Part shown: one piece after another, positions 1 to 6,173 of the stretch
How positions within the stretch are numbered: the stretch's first letter is position 1
Layout of the letters: every line of letters begins with the position of its first letter
From: an uncultured Polaribacter sp.
GTDB taxonomy: Bacteria > Bacteroidota > Bacteroidia > Flavobacteriales > Flavobacteriaceae
NCBI GenBank assembly: GCA_913050305.1
Contig: CAJXAS010000111.1
Location: 1-6,200 of the forward strand
Reading direction: 5' to 3'
DNA: 6,200 nucleotides
Made by a program: the position numbers and the translations under genes
The notes under the pieces: model-generated
What the model saw: the letters and a program-made list of their open reading frames with translations, nothing else
What the model was told of the DNA's origin: nothing
Databases searched by the model: none

Positions 1-1
1 T

Positions 2-154
2 AAACAATTGGCTAAGGAAATTTCAAAGTTATTAGATTCCCCAAAACATTATCAATTTGTAGCTAACGCATGTCAAAAACGAGCAGCTAAATATGATATT
101 CATAAAATGGTTGACCAACACATAAATATTTATAAAAGTATGTATGAAGCCTAA
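2..154 (+). CDS. C-terminal end of a probable family 4 glycosyltransferase (5' truncated by window edge)
   Basis: An open frame enters from the left edge (first full codon at 2-4) and ends at TAA 152-154, giving 50 residues. The visible part is charged and helical: LAKEISKLLDSP near its start, then a segment ending DIHKMVDQHINIYKSMYEA. This resembles the last two helices of GT-B fold family 4 glycosyltransferases, where a 'LA..I..LL' helix is followed by a '..fd...mv..y..iY' tail. No catalytic motif is in view, so the assignment rests on this tail pattern and on the neighbouring glycan genes. The gene overlaps the next one by 11 nt, which implies cotranscription and probably coupled translation. 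Another helical protein ending this way cannot be excluded. Confidence 0.6.
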   Translation, partial: KQLAKEISKLLDSPKHYQFVANACQKRAAKYDIHKMVDQHINIYKSMYEA

Positions 155-1316
155 AATTATCCGGATAACTACTGTAGCATTATCCTTAGATTATTTACTA
201 AAAGGGCAACTGGCCTTTTTAAATACTGGCTTCGAAGTAGTAGCCGTTTCGGGAAAAGACAGTCATTTAAAAAATGTTGCTTTAAGAGAAGGTGTGCGGG
301 TAGTTAATATTTCAATGCAACGAGCCATAAGTCCAATTAAAGATTTGATTTCGTTATGGAAACTGTACCATTTGTTTCGAAAAGAAAAACCTCAAATAGT
401 ACATTCTATAACCCCAAAAGCGGGTTTACTGAGCATGATTGCTGCTCGTTTCTCCGGAATCCCTATTCGAATACATACGTTTACAGGATTAATTTTTCCT
501 TCAAAAACTGGAATCATGCAAAAAATTCTTATAGGAACAGATCGGTTGCTGTGCACTTGCGCAACCCATGTATATCCTGAAGGAGAAGGGGTGAAAAAAG
601 ATTTAATTAATTATAAAATTACAAACAAACCTTTAAAGATATTAGCAAATGGAAATGTAAACGGCATCGATACTAGTTTTTTTTCTCCCTCTAATTTTTC
701 AGAATCTGAGAATGTAAGATTGAAGAAACAGCTAGGGGTTAATAAAAATGATTTTGTATTTATTTTTGTGGGTCGTTTGGTCAGCGACAAAGGTATTAAT
801 GAGTTAGTGACCGCTTTTGATAAATTGTGCAATACAAAGTTTAAAAATAAAACTCCAAAACTATTATTAGTAGGGCCCTTTGAAAGTGACTTAGACCCCC
901 TTCACTCTCATAGTTTGACAACAATACAGCAAAACCCAAATATAATCTCGGTTGGTTTGCAACAAGATGTACGCCCTTATTTCACCATCAGTGATGTGCT
1001 CATATTCCCAAGTTATCGCGAAGGTTTCCCAAATGTAGTCATTCAAGCAGGCTCCATGAGCTTACCAAGTATCGTTACCAATATTAATGGCTGTAATGAG
1101 ATAATAATAGCAGGTGAAAATGGCTGGATTATTCCTGTGAAAGATGAGGTAGCTATTTTGAATGCCATGCAAAATTGTTTAATGAATACGATAGAATTAA
1201 ATAACCTATCGAAAAACACCAGAAACTTAATTGTAAGTCGTTACGAACAAAAAGTTGTTTGGGAAGCCTTGTTAAAAGAGTATCAGTTGTTAGCATATGA
1301 ATTTGAAAACAAGTAA
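144..1316 (+). CDS. GT4 family glycosyltransferase, PglA-like
   Basis: This 390-residue protein has the length and layout of a retaining GT-B glycosyltransferase of family 4. The N-terminal acceptor half carries RITT (7-10), a 'SLDYLLKGQLAFL' segment (14-26) and HSITPKAG (87-94), which resembles the 'HTHTPKAG' motif of the PglA/capsular GT4 group. The C-terminal nucleotide-sugar half has FVGRLVSDKG (208-217), whose Arg and Lys normally contact the donor phosphates, and FPSYREGFPNVVI (288-300) leading into NINGCNEI (313-320). The family's EX7E motif appears here as E293-X7-Q301. By family it acts at the cytoplasmic membrane face, adding a sugar to a lipid-linked acceptor. Beside a PglC/D/E set, the likely acceptor is undecaprenyl-PP-linked diacetylbacillosamine, which is inference; donor and linkage are unknown. 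ATG 144 is chosen because the first strand (KIIRITT) follows directly. There is no clear ribosome binding site, and the start lies 8 nt before the upstream stop codon, so reinitiation is likely. Confidence 0.92.
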   Translation: MKPKIIRITTVALSLDYLLKGQLAFLNTGFEVVAVSGKDSHLKNVALREGVRVVNISMQRAISPIKDLISLWKLYHLFRKEKPQIVHSITPKAGLLSMIAARFSGIPIRIHTFTGLIFPSKTGIMQKILIGTDRLLCTCATHVYPEGEGVKKDLINYKITNKPLKILANGNVNGIDTSFFSPSNFSESENVRLKKQLGVNKNDFVFIFVGRLVSDKGINELVTAFDKLCNTKFKNKTPKLLLVGPFESDLDPLHSHSLTTIQQNPNIISVGLQQDVRPYFTISDVLIFPSYREGFPNVVIQAGSMSLPSIVTNINGCNEIIIAGENGWIIPVKDEVAILNAMQNCLMNTIELNNLSKNTRNLIVSRYEQKVVWEALLKEYQLLAYEFENK

Positions 1317-1322
1317 GACAAG

Positions 1323-1925
1323 ATGTATCCCTTTTTTATAAAACCAATATTAGATTTTTGTATTGCATTATTTGGGATACTGATAGCCTTGCCAATATTA
1401 ATTCTAACAGCCCTCCTATTGGCCATTACAAATAATGGAAATCCCTTTTTTTTTCAAATACGTCCAGGAAGACATGAAAAATTATTTAAAATCATAAAGT
1501 TTAAAACCATGACAGATGCAAAAGGTGTGCATGAAAACTTATTGCCAGATAACCAACGTTTGACGAGGGTAGGTAGTTTTGTTCGTAAAACTTCTTTAGA
1601 TGAAATCCCGCAATTGTTTAATGTACTAAAAGGAGAAATGAGCTTGATAGGTCCAAGGCCCTTATTGCCGGAATATTTACCCTTGTACAACGATATCCAG
1701 AAAAAAAGACACCAGGTACGCCCTGGAATTACTGGTTGGGCCCAAGTAAATGGCCGAAACTCGATTGGTTGGGAAGAGAAATTTATATTGGATGTCTATT
1801 ACGTAAATAATTTTTCCTTTGCAATGGATTTAAAGGTGCTTTTCTTGACAATAAAAAAAGTTTTGCTGCGCGAAGGCGTAACCTCTGTAACTTCTGTAAG
1901 TATGGAGAAATTTAAAGGAAATTAG
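1323..1925 (+). CDS. pglC: Monotopic phosphoglycosyl transferase (bacterial sugar transferase), PglC-like
   Basis: This is a complete 200-residue small-type polyprenyl-phosphate sugar-1-phosphate transferase, matching the minimal PglC form rather than the long WbaP/WcaJ form with extra membrane domains. A hydrophobic N-terminal segment (about 8-36) contains Pro24, consistent with the re-entrant helix that breaks at a proline in PglC. Then come IRPGR (46-50), FKTM (60-63), the catalytic pair D93-E94 in SLDEIPQLFN, IGPRP (109-113) and RPGITGWAQVNGRN (133-146). From memory, the catalytic dyad of Campylobacter PglC is also Asp93-Glu94. The reaction moves a sugar-1-phosphate from UDP-sugar to undecaprenyl phosphate at the inner membrane, committing the first sugar of a glycan. 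UDP-diacetylbacillosamine is inferred as donor from the adjacent pglD and pglE. It starts 6 nt after the GT4 gene. Codons 42-44 form an uninterrupted run of nine T. Confidence 0.95.
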   Translation: MYPFFIKPILDFCIALFGILIALPILILTALLLAITNNGNPFFFQIRPGRHEKLFKIIKFKTMTDAKGVHENLLPDNQRLTRVGSFVRKTSLDEIPQLFNVLKGEMSLIGPRPLLPEYLPLYNDIQKKRHQVRPGITGWAQVNGRNSIGWEEKFILDVYYVNNFSFAMDLKVLFLTIKKVLLREGVTSVTSVSMEKFKGN

Positions 1926-1929
1926 AAGG
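1914..1929 (+). promoter_or_regulatory. Shine-Dalgarno-like purine tracts before pglD
   Basis: AAAGGAA (1914-1920) sits about 10 nt before ATG 1930, and a second purine block AGAAGG (1924-1929) directly abuts the start. The first has usable spacing. This is the clearest ribosome binding site in the left-hand operon, where the other starts are merely A-rich, as is common in Bacteroidota. It lies inside the last codons of pglC, so pglD translation may partly depend on pglC translation. Confidence 0.45.
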
Positions 1930-2532
1930 ATGAATTTATACGGAGCTAGTGGACATTGTAAGGTTATTATCGATATTATTAATTCTTTAGAGAAAAGGGT
2001 AGATGCTGTTTTTGACGATAATATAAATATTTCAAGCCTATTAAATATACCTGTAACTCAGTGGAAAATTGAATATCAAACGCAACATAAAAATGTACTT
2101 ATAAGTATCGGAAATAACAAGATTCGTAAGAAAATTTCAGAAACCATTGCTGCTAATTTTATTTCTTTAATACACCCATCTGCGATAGTGTCTAAATATG
2201 CTACAATTGGAAAAGGCACTGTGGTAATGGCTAACGCAGTTATAAATGCAGGGGCTACTATTGGAAAGCATTGTATTGTAAATACAGCTGCCGTTATTGA
2301 GCACGACTGTATCTTAGAAGATTTTGTTCATATTTCACCAAATACTACTATTACAGGAAGTGTAACCGTCGGAGAAGGAACACATATAGGTGCCGGTGCC
2401 ATTGTGCTTCCAAATATTAAAATTGGGAATTGGGCAACGGTTGGTGCTGCTGCCTTGGTGCTAAAAGAAGTTCCAGACTTTGCCACTGTTGTTGGCAATC
2501 CTGCACGCATATTAAATTATAAAAATAAATAA
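1930..2532 (+). CDS. pglD: UDP-4-amino-sugar N-acetyltransferase, PglD/NeuD family
   Basis: This 200-residue protein has two recognisable parts. The N-terminal Rossmann-like sugar-nucleotide domain has YGASGH (4-9) and IGNNKIRKKI (60-69), nearly identical to the corresponding stretch I recall from Campylobacter PglD. The C-terminal left-handed beta-helix of hexapeptide repeats runs from about 82 to 190 and ends in VVGNPAR (187-193). The catalytic histidine is H125 in IEHDC (123-127), with N118, E124 and H134 also present. Predicted reaction: acetyl transfer from acetyl-CoA to the 4-amino group of UDP-4-amino-4,6-dideoxy-GlcNAc, giving UDP-N,N'-diacetylbacillosamine in the cytoplasm, probably as a trimer. 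Cys10 replaces the glycine I expect in the GHGK-type motif. ATG 1930 is the only canonical start before an in-frame stop at 1897. Spacing is 4 nt from pglC and 1 nt to pglE. A related amino-sugar acceptor remains possible. Confidence 0.93.
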   Translation: MNLYGASGHCKVIIDIINSLEKRVDAVFDDNINISSLLNIPVTQWKIEYQTQHKNVLISIGNNKIRKKISETIAANFISLIHPSAIVSKYATIGKGTVVMANAVINAGATIGKHCIVNTAAVIEHDCILEDFVHISPNTTITGSVTVGEGTHIGAGAIVLPNIKIGNWATVGAAALVLKEVPDFATVVGNPARILNYKNK

Positions 2533-2533
2533 A

Positions 2534-3661
2534 ATGAATAAAATTTGGCTATCGTCTCCACATATGGGTGGTACGGAAATGTCTTATATGCAAGAAGCCT
2601 ATGATAGCAACTGGATTGCCCCTTTAGGGCCTAATGTTACTGCTTTTGAGGAAGCTTTAGAGAAATATGTAAAAGAAGAGGCTATTGTTGCTTGCCTAGC
2701 CTCCGGAACTTCAGCCTTGCATCTTGCTTTAATTATGGCGGGTGTTACTTCGGGAGATACTGTACTTTGTCAAAGTTTTACCTTTTCTGCTTCTGCAAAC
2801 CCCATACGATACCAAGGAGCAAATCCTGTCTTTATTGATAGTGAAATAACCACATGGAATATGTGCCCAGTTGCTTTGGAAGAAGCGATAAAAGATCAAA
2901 TAGTACAAGGTAAAAAACCAAAAGCAATTATTGTAGTCCATTTGTATGGCATGCCAGCAAAAATAGCGGAAATCTGTACCATCGCTAACGAATATGACAT
3001 TCTACTCATAGAAGACGCTGCAGAGGCATTAGGTTCTACCTATAAGGGTAGGAAATGTGGAACATTTGGAGATTTTGGTATTTTATCTTTTAACGGCAAT
3101 AAAATCATTACTACTTCGGGAGGTGGTGCACTTGTCTGTAAAAACGAAGAAAGCAAGAAAAGAGCTATCTATCTGGCTACACAGGCAAGAGATATTGCAG
3201 CCCATTTTCAGCATTCAGAAGTTGGTTACAATTACCGAATGAGCAATGTTTTAGCGGGTATCGGAAGAGGACAAATGGAAGTTTTAGACAAACACATTGG
3301 CTTGCGAAGAGCAAACCAACAGTTTTATAAAAAAATATTTTCAGAGGTTCCTGGAATTACGGTCTTTGAAGAACCTAATGCAGCCTATTTCTCTAATCAT
3401 TGGCTAAGTTCCATTACTATAGATAAAACCAAAACCGGTTTTTCAAGAGAAGATTTACGTTTAAGTTTGTGGGAAGATATTATAGAATCAAGACCATTAT
3501 GGAAACCAATGCATTTACAACCCGTTTTTAAAAATTGTGCTTATTATGGGGAACAGATAGCAGAAACATTATTTGAAAACGGACTCTGCTTACCATCGGG
3601 CTCAAATTTAACAGAAGAAGATCGCATGCGGATTGAAAGTTCTATCCGAAAACTATTTTAA
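2534..3661 (+). CDS. pglE: PLP-dependent nucleotide-sugar aminotransferase, PglE-like (DegT/DnrJ/EryC1 family)
   Basis: The 375-residue length is usual for the family. Fold-type I aminotransferase landmarks appear in order: SGTSALHLAL (57-66, cofactor phosphate loop), IEDAAEALGS (159-168, with D161 expected to pair with the PLP ring nitrogen), SFNGNK with K190 as the Schiff-base lysine followed by a glycine-rich TTSGGG (185-198), GYNYRMSN (231-238, substrate/dimer loop) and SRPLWKPMHLQPVF (319-332), typical of the PglE subgroup. The predicted step transfers an amino group from glutamate to the C4 keto group of the UDP-4-keto-6-deoxy sugar made by PglF; the product is then acetylated by PglD. 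The protein is expected to be cytoplasmic and dimeric. Its start is 1 nt after the pglD stop with no Shine-Dalgarno sequence, only an A-rich leader, so coupled translation is likely. Sugar C4 stereochemistry cannot be read from sequence alone. Confidence 0.95.
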   Translation: MNKIWLSSPHMGGTEMSYMQEAYDSNWIAPLGPNVTAFEEALEKYVKEEAIVACLASGTSALHLALIMAGVTSGDTVLCQSFTFSASANPIRYQGANPVFIDSEITTWNMCPVALEEAIKDQIVQGKKPKAIIVVHLYGMPAKIAEICTIANEYDILLIEDAAEALGSTYKGRKCGTFGDFGILSFNGNKIITTSGGGALVCKNEESKKRAIYLATQARDIAAHFQHSEVGYNYRMSNVLAGIGRGQMEVLDKHIGLRRANQQFYKKIFSEVPGITVFEEPNAAYFSNHWLSSITIDKTKTGFSREDLRLSLWEDIIESRPLWKPMHLQPVFKNCAYYGEQIAETLFENGLCLPSGSNLTEEDRMRIESSIRKLF

Positions 3662-3753
3662 ATTTTTAACTCTTCACCCATTTACTGCATCTAAAAAATT
3701 AATAAAAACAACCTAATCATTATAATTCTCCTTATTTTCGGCATATTTTATTG

Positions 3754-3784
3754 CATTAGCACGATAGCGAAACAAGTGCTAATG
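3754..3784. repeat. Perfect 9-bp inverted repeat (hairpin, 13-nt loop)
   Basis: CATTAGCAC at 3754-3762 is exactly complementary to GTGCTAATG at 3776-3784, with the 13-nt loop GATAGCGAAACAA between. The stem holds 4 G/C pairs and stands out as a locally GC-richer patch in an AT-rich gap. The right arm's CTAATG is repeated directly at 3787-3792. No T-run follows on either strand, so it is not a standard intrinsic terminator. It could be an operator, an RNA stability element, or one copy of a dispersed intergenic repeat. Confidence 0.6.
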
Positions 3785-3936
3785 GCCTAATGAAATTATC
3801 TAGACAATCAATTTCCTTAGTTCTCTTTTTATCCTTTATAGTTTATAATGTATCGCAAAAATAATAAAACCTTGCACCCATTAATCTGCACACAATCTAA
3901 ATTTAAAGTTTAATTTTCTATTAAAACTAATTATAA

Positions 3937-3946
3937 TTTCCGGAAA
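3937..3946. repeat. 10-bp palindrome TTTCCGGAAA
   Basis: TTTCC at 3937-3941 is followed directly by its complement GGAAA at 3942-3946, a gapless palindrome about 230 nt upstream of pglF. The flanking A3936/A3947 do not pair. It could be a binding site for a dimeric regulator, but a 10-bp palindrome in a 515-nt region can also arise by chance. Confidence 0.25.
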
Positions 3947-3985
3947 ATACATTTTTACATCATTTATTTCATTTTAATTTCATCT

Positions 3986-4000
3986 GTTACTTATAGTAAC
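3986..4000. repeat. Short inverted repeat GTTAC-N5-GTAAC
   Basis: GTTAC (3986-3990) and GTAAC (3996-4000) are complementary around the 5-nt spacer TTATA, about 175 nt upstream of pglF. The shape suits a small operator half-site pair, but five base pairs are weak evidence and no regulator is known from this window. Confidence 0.2.
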
Positions 4001-4157
4001 CAATCATCTTATTTTAAGAGTTACTTTGAAGTAAAGCTTAACATATATTCTGTTATTGCATCTCTAAAAGAAAAAACACTTTATCATATTTCGTTTAAAG
4101 TATTCTAACAAATTTAGGGTCATAGAACCAGTAATGCATTAAAACAACCATAAAGCT

Positions 4158-4163
4158 AGAGGA
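4158..4163 (+). promoter_or_regulatory. Possible ribosome binding site for pglF
   Basis: AGAGGA lies 13 nt before ATG 4177, slightly farther than the usual optimum. It is the only purine-rich Shine-Dalgarno-like block near this start. Unlike most genes to the left, pglF cannot rely on translation from an overlapping upstream gene, which makes a separate site more plausible. Confidence 0.4.
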
Positions 4164-4176
4164 TAGATAACAAAAG

Positions 4177-6129
4177 ATGATTAAAAAATTACTTTTAAAA
4201 AATTTAATTAAATATGCCTCTCACTGGCTAGTGCTAGGTATTGATATTTTACTCGTTAGTCTTTCCTATCTTTTCGCATACTTCATTCGTTTTAGTGATA
4301 GTTTTCAATACGAAAACTACGGATTAATATATCAGATTCCAACCATACTTATATTGGCATTGCTTAGCTTTTTAACTATTGGTTCTCATAAAGGTATTAT
4401 TAGACATACCGGTATCCGTGATGTTTATAATATAGTCATTGCGGTATCTTTGTTAAGCGCTGTTTGTCTTCTATTTGTTTTTGTCAATCGTTTTTTTGGT
4501 TTACTTCCAGAATTAAACATTCCAACATCTATCATTATCATTCACTATTTCGTCACCGCTTTTGTTTTAATTATTTCTCGTTTTTCTTTCAAATCAGTTT
4601 TTGAATTTATCCACTCAGATACCGAAACAGTAACCAATGTATTACTATATGGGGCAGGCTGTTCTGGAATGATGACTTTTGATGCTTTGAATAAAGACCC
4701 AAAACGCAATTTTAAAGTACTCGGTTTTATTGATGATGATGAAAATAAAATTAATAAAAAAATAGACTGCACAACTATTTTCAGCCTCGATCAAATTACA
4801 CAAGAATTTAAGACTCAAGAAAGTCTTCATGAGGTAATTGTATCCATACAAGAACTAGATTCAGGGCGCCTCTTAGAAATTACAAATTATTTCTTAAATT
4901 TTGGTATCCGTGTAAAAAAAGTTCCAACTTTAAGTACTTGGATTGATGGTACTTTTAACGTAAACCAAATTCAGGATGTGCAGATTGAAGATTTATTAGG
5001 CAGACCTATTATTTCCATCAAAAACTCAGTTGTGCACAAGAGTTTAAAGAATAAGGTGATTTTAGTTACAGGCGCTGCAGGTTCTATTGGGTCTGAAATA
5101 TCACGTCAATTGGCTACATACAATTGCAAGCACTTAATCTTAGTAGATCAAGCGGAATCTCCGTTATATGAATTACAGCAAGAATTATTACAAAATGGCA
5201 TCTCTAATTTTACCGCTATAGTAGCAGATGTGCGAGATGTGCGAAGAATGGAATTACTCTTTAAAGAGTTTTTACCACAAAGAGTCTTTCATGCATCCGC
5301 TTACAAACATGTGCCGCTAATGGAGGAGAACCCTTACGAAGCCATAAAAACAAACGTCCAAGGAACTAAAAATATTGCAGATATTTCCTTAACATATGGG
5401 GTAGAACGTTTTGTACTGGTTTCTTCAGATAAGGCAGTGAATCCTACGAACGTAATGGGTGCAACAAAGCGAGTAGCAGAAAAATATATTACCTGTTTGA
5501 GTAAATTTAGTAGCACTACAAAGTTTACGATTACTCGTTTTGGAAACGTACTAGGCTCTAACGGTTCTGTAATTCCGATGTTTAAAAAACAGATAAAAAA
5601 AGGTGGTCCCCTAACGGTCACGCACAAAGAGATTACTCGCTATTTTATGACGATATCTGAAGCTTGCTGTTTGGTGTTAGAGGCAGGAGCGATGGGCAAT
5701 GGAGGAGAAATCTATGTTTTTGATATGGGAAAATCTATCAAGATTTTTGATCTCGCAAAAAAAATGATTCAATTTTCTGGCCATGTATATCCACAAGATA
5801 TTGATATTAAAATTATCGGTTTGCGGCCTGGAGAAAAACTTTTTGAAGAGTTATTAACTTCTAACGAAAAGACCCTACCCACCTACCATAAAAAAATTAT
5901 GATAGCGAAAACAAAAACCATATTGGTGGAGGAAACATTAGAAGCTATTAATTCGTTGTGCGAACAAAATATGTACATAGACCATCAAAATTCTGTGCGT
6001 TTGCTAAAGTATTTGGTGCCAGAATTCCGTTCTAAAAATTCAATCTATGAAAAATTAGACAAATCAGTAGAAACAAAAAAAATTAAAAAGAAGGTTTATA
6101 GCGAAGCACTTGTAAATAATCTTTTATAA
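4177..6129 (+). CDS. pglF: Membrane-bound UDP-sugar 4,6-dehydratase, PglF/CapD-like (polysaccharide biosynthesis protein)
   Basis: This 650-residue protein has the long PglF/WbpM-type architecture. Four hydrophobic segments (about 17-37, 54-72, 85-105 and 117-137) anchor it in the inner membrane. A first Rossmann-like domain follows with LLYGAGCSG (156-164), running to about 250. The catalytic extended SDR domain begins at VTGAAGSIGSE (297-307, NAD(P)-binding GxxGxxG). ASAYKHVPLMEENP (373-386), SSDK (416-419) and NPTNVMGATKR (422-432) mark the active site. Asp418 and Lys419 match the catalytic Asp-Lys of PglF, and Met427 stands where classical SDRs have tyrosine in YxxxK, as is normal for this group. 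GLRPGEKLFEELL (548-560) is the conserved C-terminal motif. Predicted role: UDP-GlcNAc to UDP-2-acetamido-2,6-dideoxy-4-hexulose, the substrate for the aminotransferase encoded upstream. Charged MIKKLLLKN before the first membrane segment supports ATG 4177. The 515-nt gap from pglE suggests separate control. A different UDP-HexNAc substrate is possible. Confidence 0.94.
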   Translation: MIKKLLLKNLIKYASHWLVLGIDILLVSLSYLFAYFIRFSDSFQYENYGLIYQIPTILILALLSFLTIGSHKGIIRHTGIRDVYNIVIAVSLLSAVCLLFVFVNRFFGLLPELNIPTSIIIIHYFVTAFVLIISRFSFKSVFEFIHSDTETVTNVLLYGAGCSGMMTFDALNKDPKRNFKVLGFIDDDENKINKKIDCTTIFSLDQITQEFKTQESLHEVIVSIQELDSGRLLEITNYFLNFGIRVKKVPTLSTWIDGTFNVNQIQDVQIEDLLGRPIISIKNSVVHKSLKNKVILVTGAAGSIGSEISRQLATYNCKHLILVDQAESPLYELQQELLQNGISNFTAIVADVRDVRRMELLFKEFLPQRVFHASAYKHVPLMEENPYEAIKTNVQGTKNIADISLTYGVERFVLVSSDKAVNPTNVMGATKRVAEKYITCLSKFSSTTKFTITRFGNVLGSNGSVIPMFKKQIKKGGPLTVTHKEITRYFMTISEACCLVLEAGAMGNGGEIYVFDMGKSIKIFDLAKKMIQFSGHVYPQDIDIKIIGLRPGEKLFEELLTSNEKTLPTYHKKIMIAKTKTILVEETLEAINSLCEQNMYIDHQNSVRLLKYLVPEFRSKNSIYEKLDKSVETKKIKKKVYSEALVNNLL

Positions 6130-6173
6130 AAAAATGTTCCTAGAAAACTAATAAAGATTACTATTTTCATAAT

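Larger units (their letters stand above)
3662..4176 (+). other. 515-nt AT-rich intergenic region between pglE and pglF
   Basis: No recognisable protein gene fits here. The region is very AT-rich and closed by stops in all frames; the only noteworthy short frame is a 24-codon hydrophobic one at 3790-3864. It holds a perfect 9-bp inverted repeat (3754-3784), a TTTCCGGAAA palindrome (3937-3946) and a short GTTAC/GTAAC inverted repeat (3986-4000). No hairpin followed by a T-run is found after the pglE stop, so I cannot point to an intrinsic terminator. I also find no good match to the Bacteroidota promoter pattern (TTG, about 19 nt, TAnnTTTG). The nearest is TACTTTG at 4022-4028, without a TTG at the right distance. 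The length suggests that pglF has its own promoter, but this is inference. Confidence 0.8.

Noticed and set aside
356..580. 74-codon + strand open frame in another frame within the GT4 gene
   Set aside because: It overlaps conserved GT4 sequence completely, and its translation has no family-like pattern.
1878..1895. Two tandem 9-nt units (GTAACCTCT, GTAACTTCT) near the 3' end of the pglC gene
   Set aside because: They encode a short VTSVTS stretch within the expected C-terminal length. Two imperfect units are too few to call a functional repeat.
3754..3784. The hairpin as an intrinsic terminator for the pglC-D-E operon
   Set aside because: Neither side of the stem carries a T-run on the transcribed strand, and it lies about 90 nt past the stop. 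I keep it as an inverted repeat of unknown role.
3844..3849. TATAAT hexamer (also at 3721-3726) as a sigma70-like -10 box
   Set aside because: No TTGACA-like box lies at the right distance, and the expected Bacteroidota promoter has a different pattern.
4022..4028. TACTTTG as a Bacteroidota -7 element
   Set aside because: It is one base short of TAnnTTTG, and there is no TTG about 19 nt upstream.
3705..4149. AAAACAACC present near both ends of the gap (3705-3713 and 4141-4149), each with a TGCAT upstream, possibly the direct repeats of a lost mobile element
   Set aside because: In DNA this AT-rich a 9-nt match within 515 nt is expected by chance, spacing to TGCAT differs, and nothing between resembles a transposase or terminal inverted repeats.
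5334..5627. 97-codon open frame on the minus strand
   Set aside because: It lies wholly inside the conserved SDR domain of pglF, lacks recognisable protein features, and is a shadow of that coding sequence.
6122..6131. TTTTATAAAA palindrome over the pglF stop codon as a terminator
   Set aside because: It is all A/T without a loop or GC stem, which is expected by chance in this composition.
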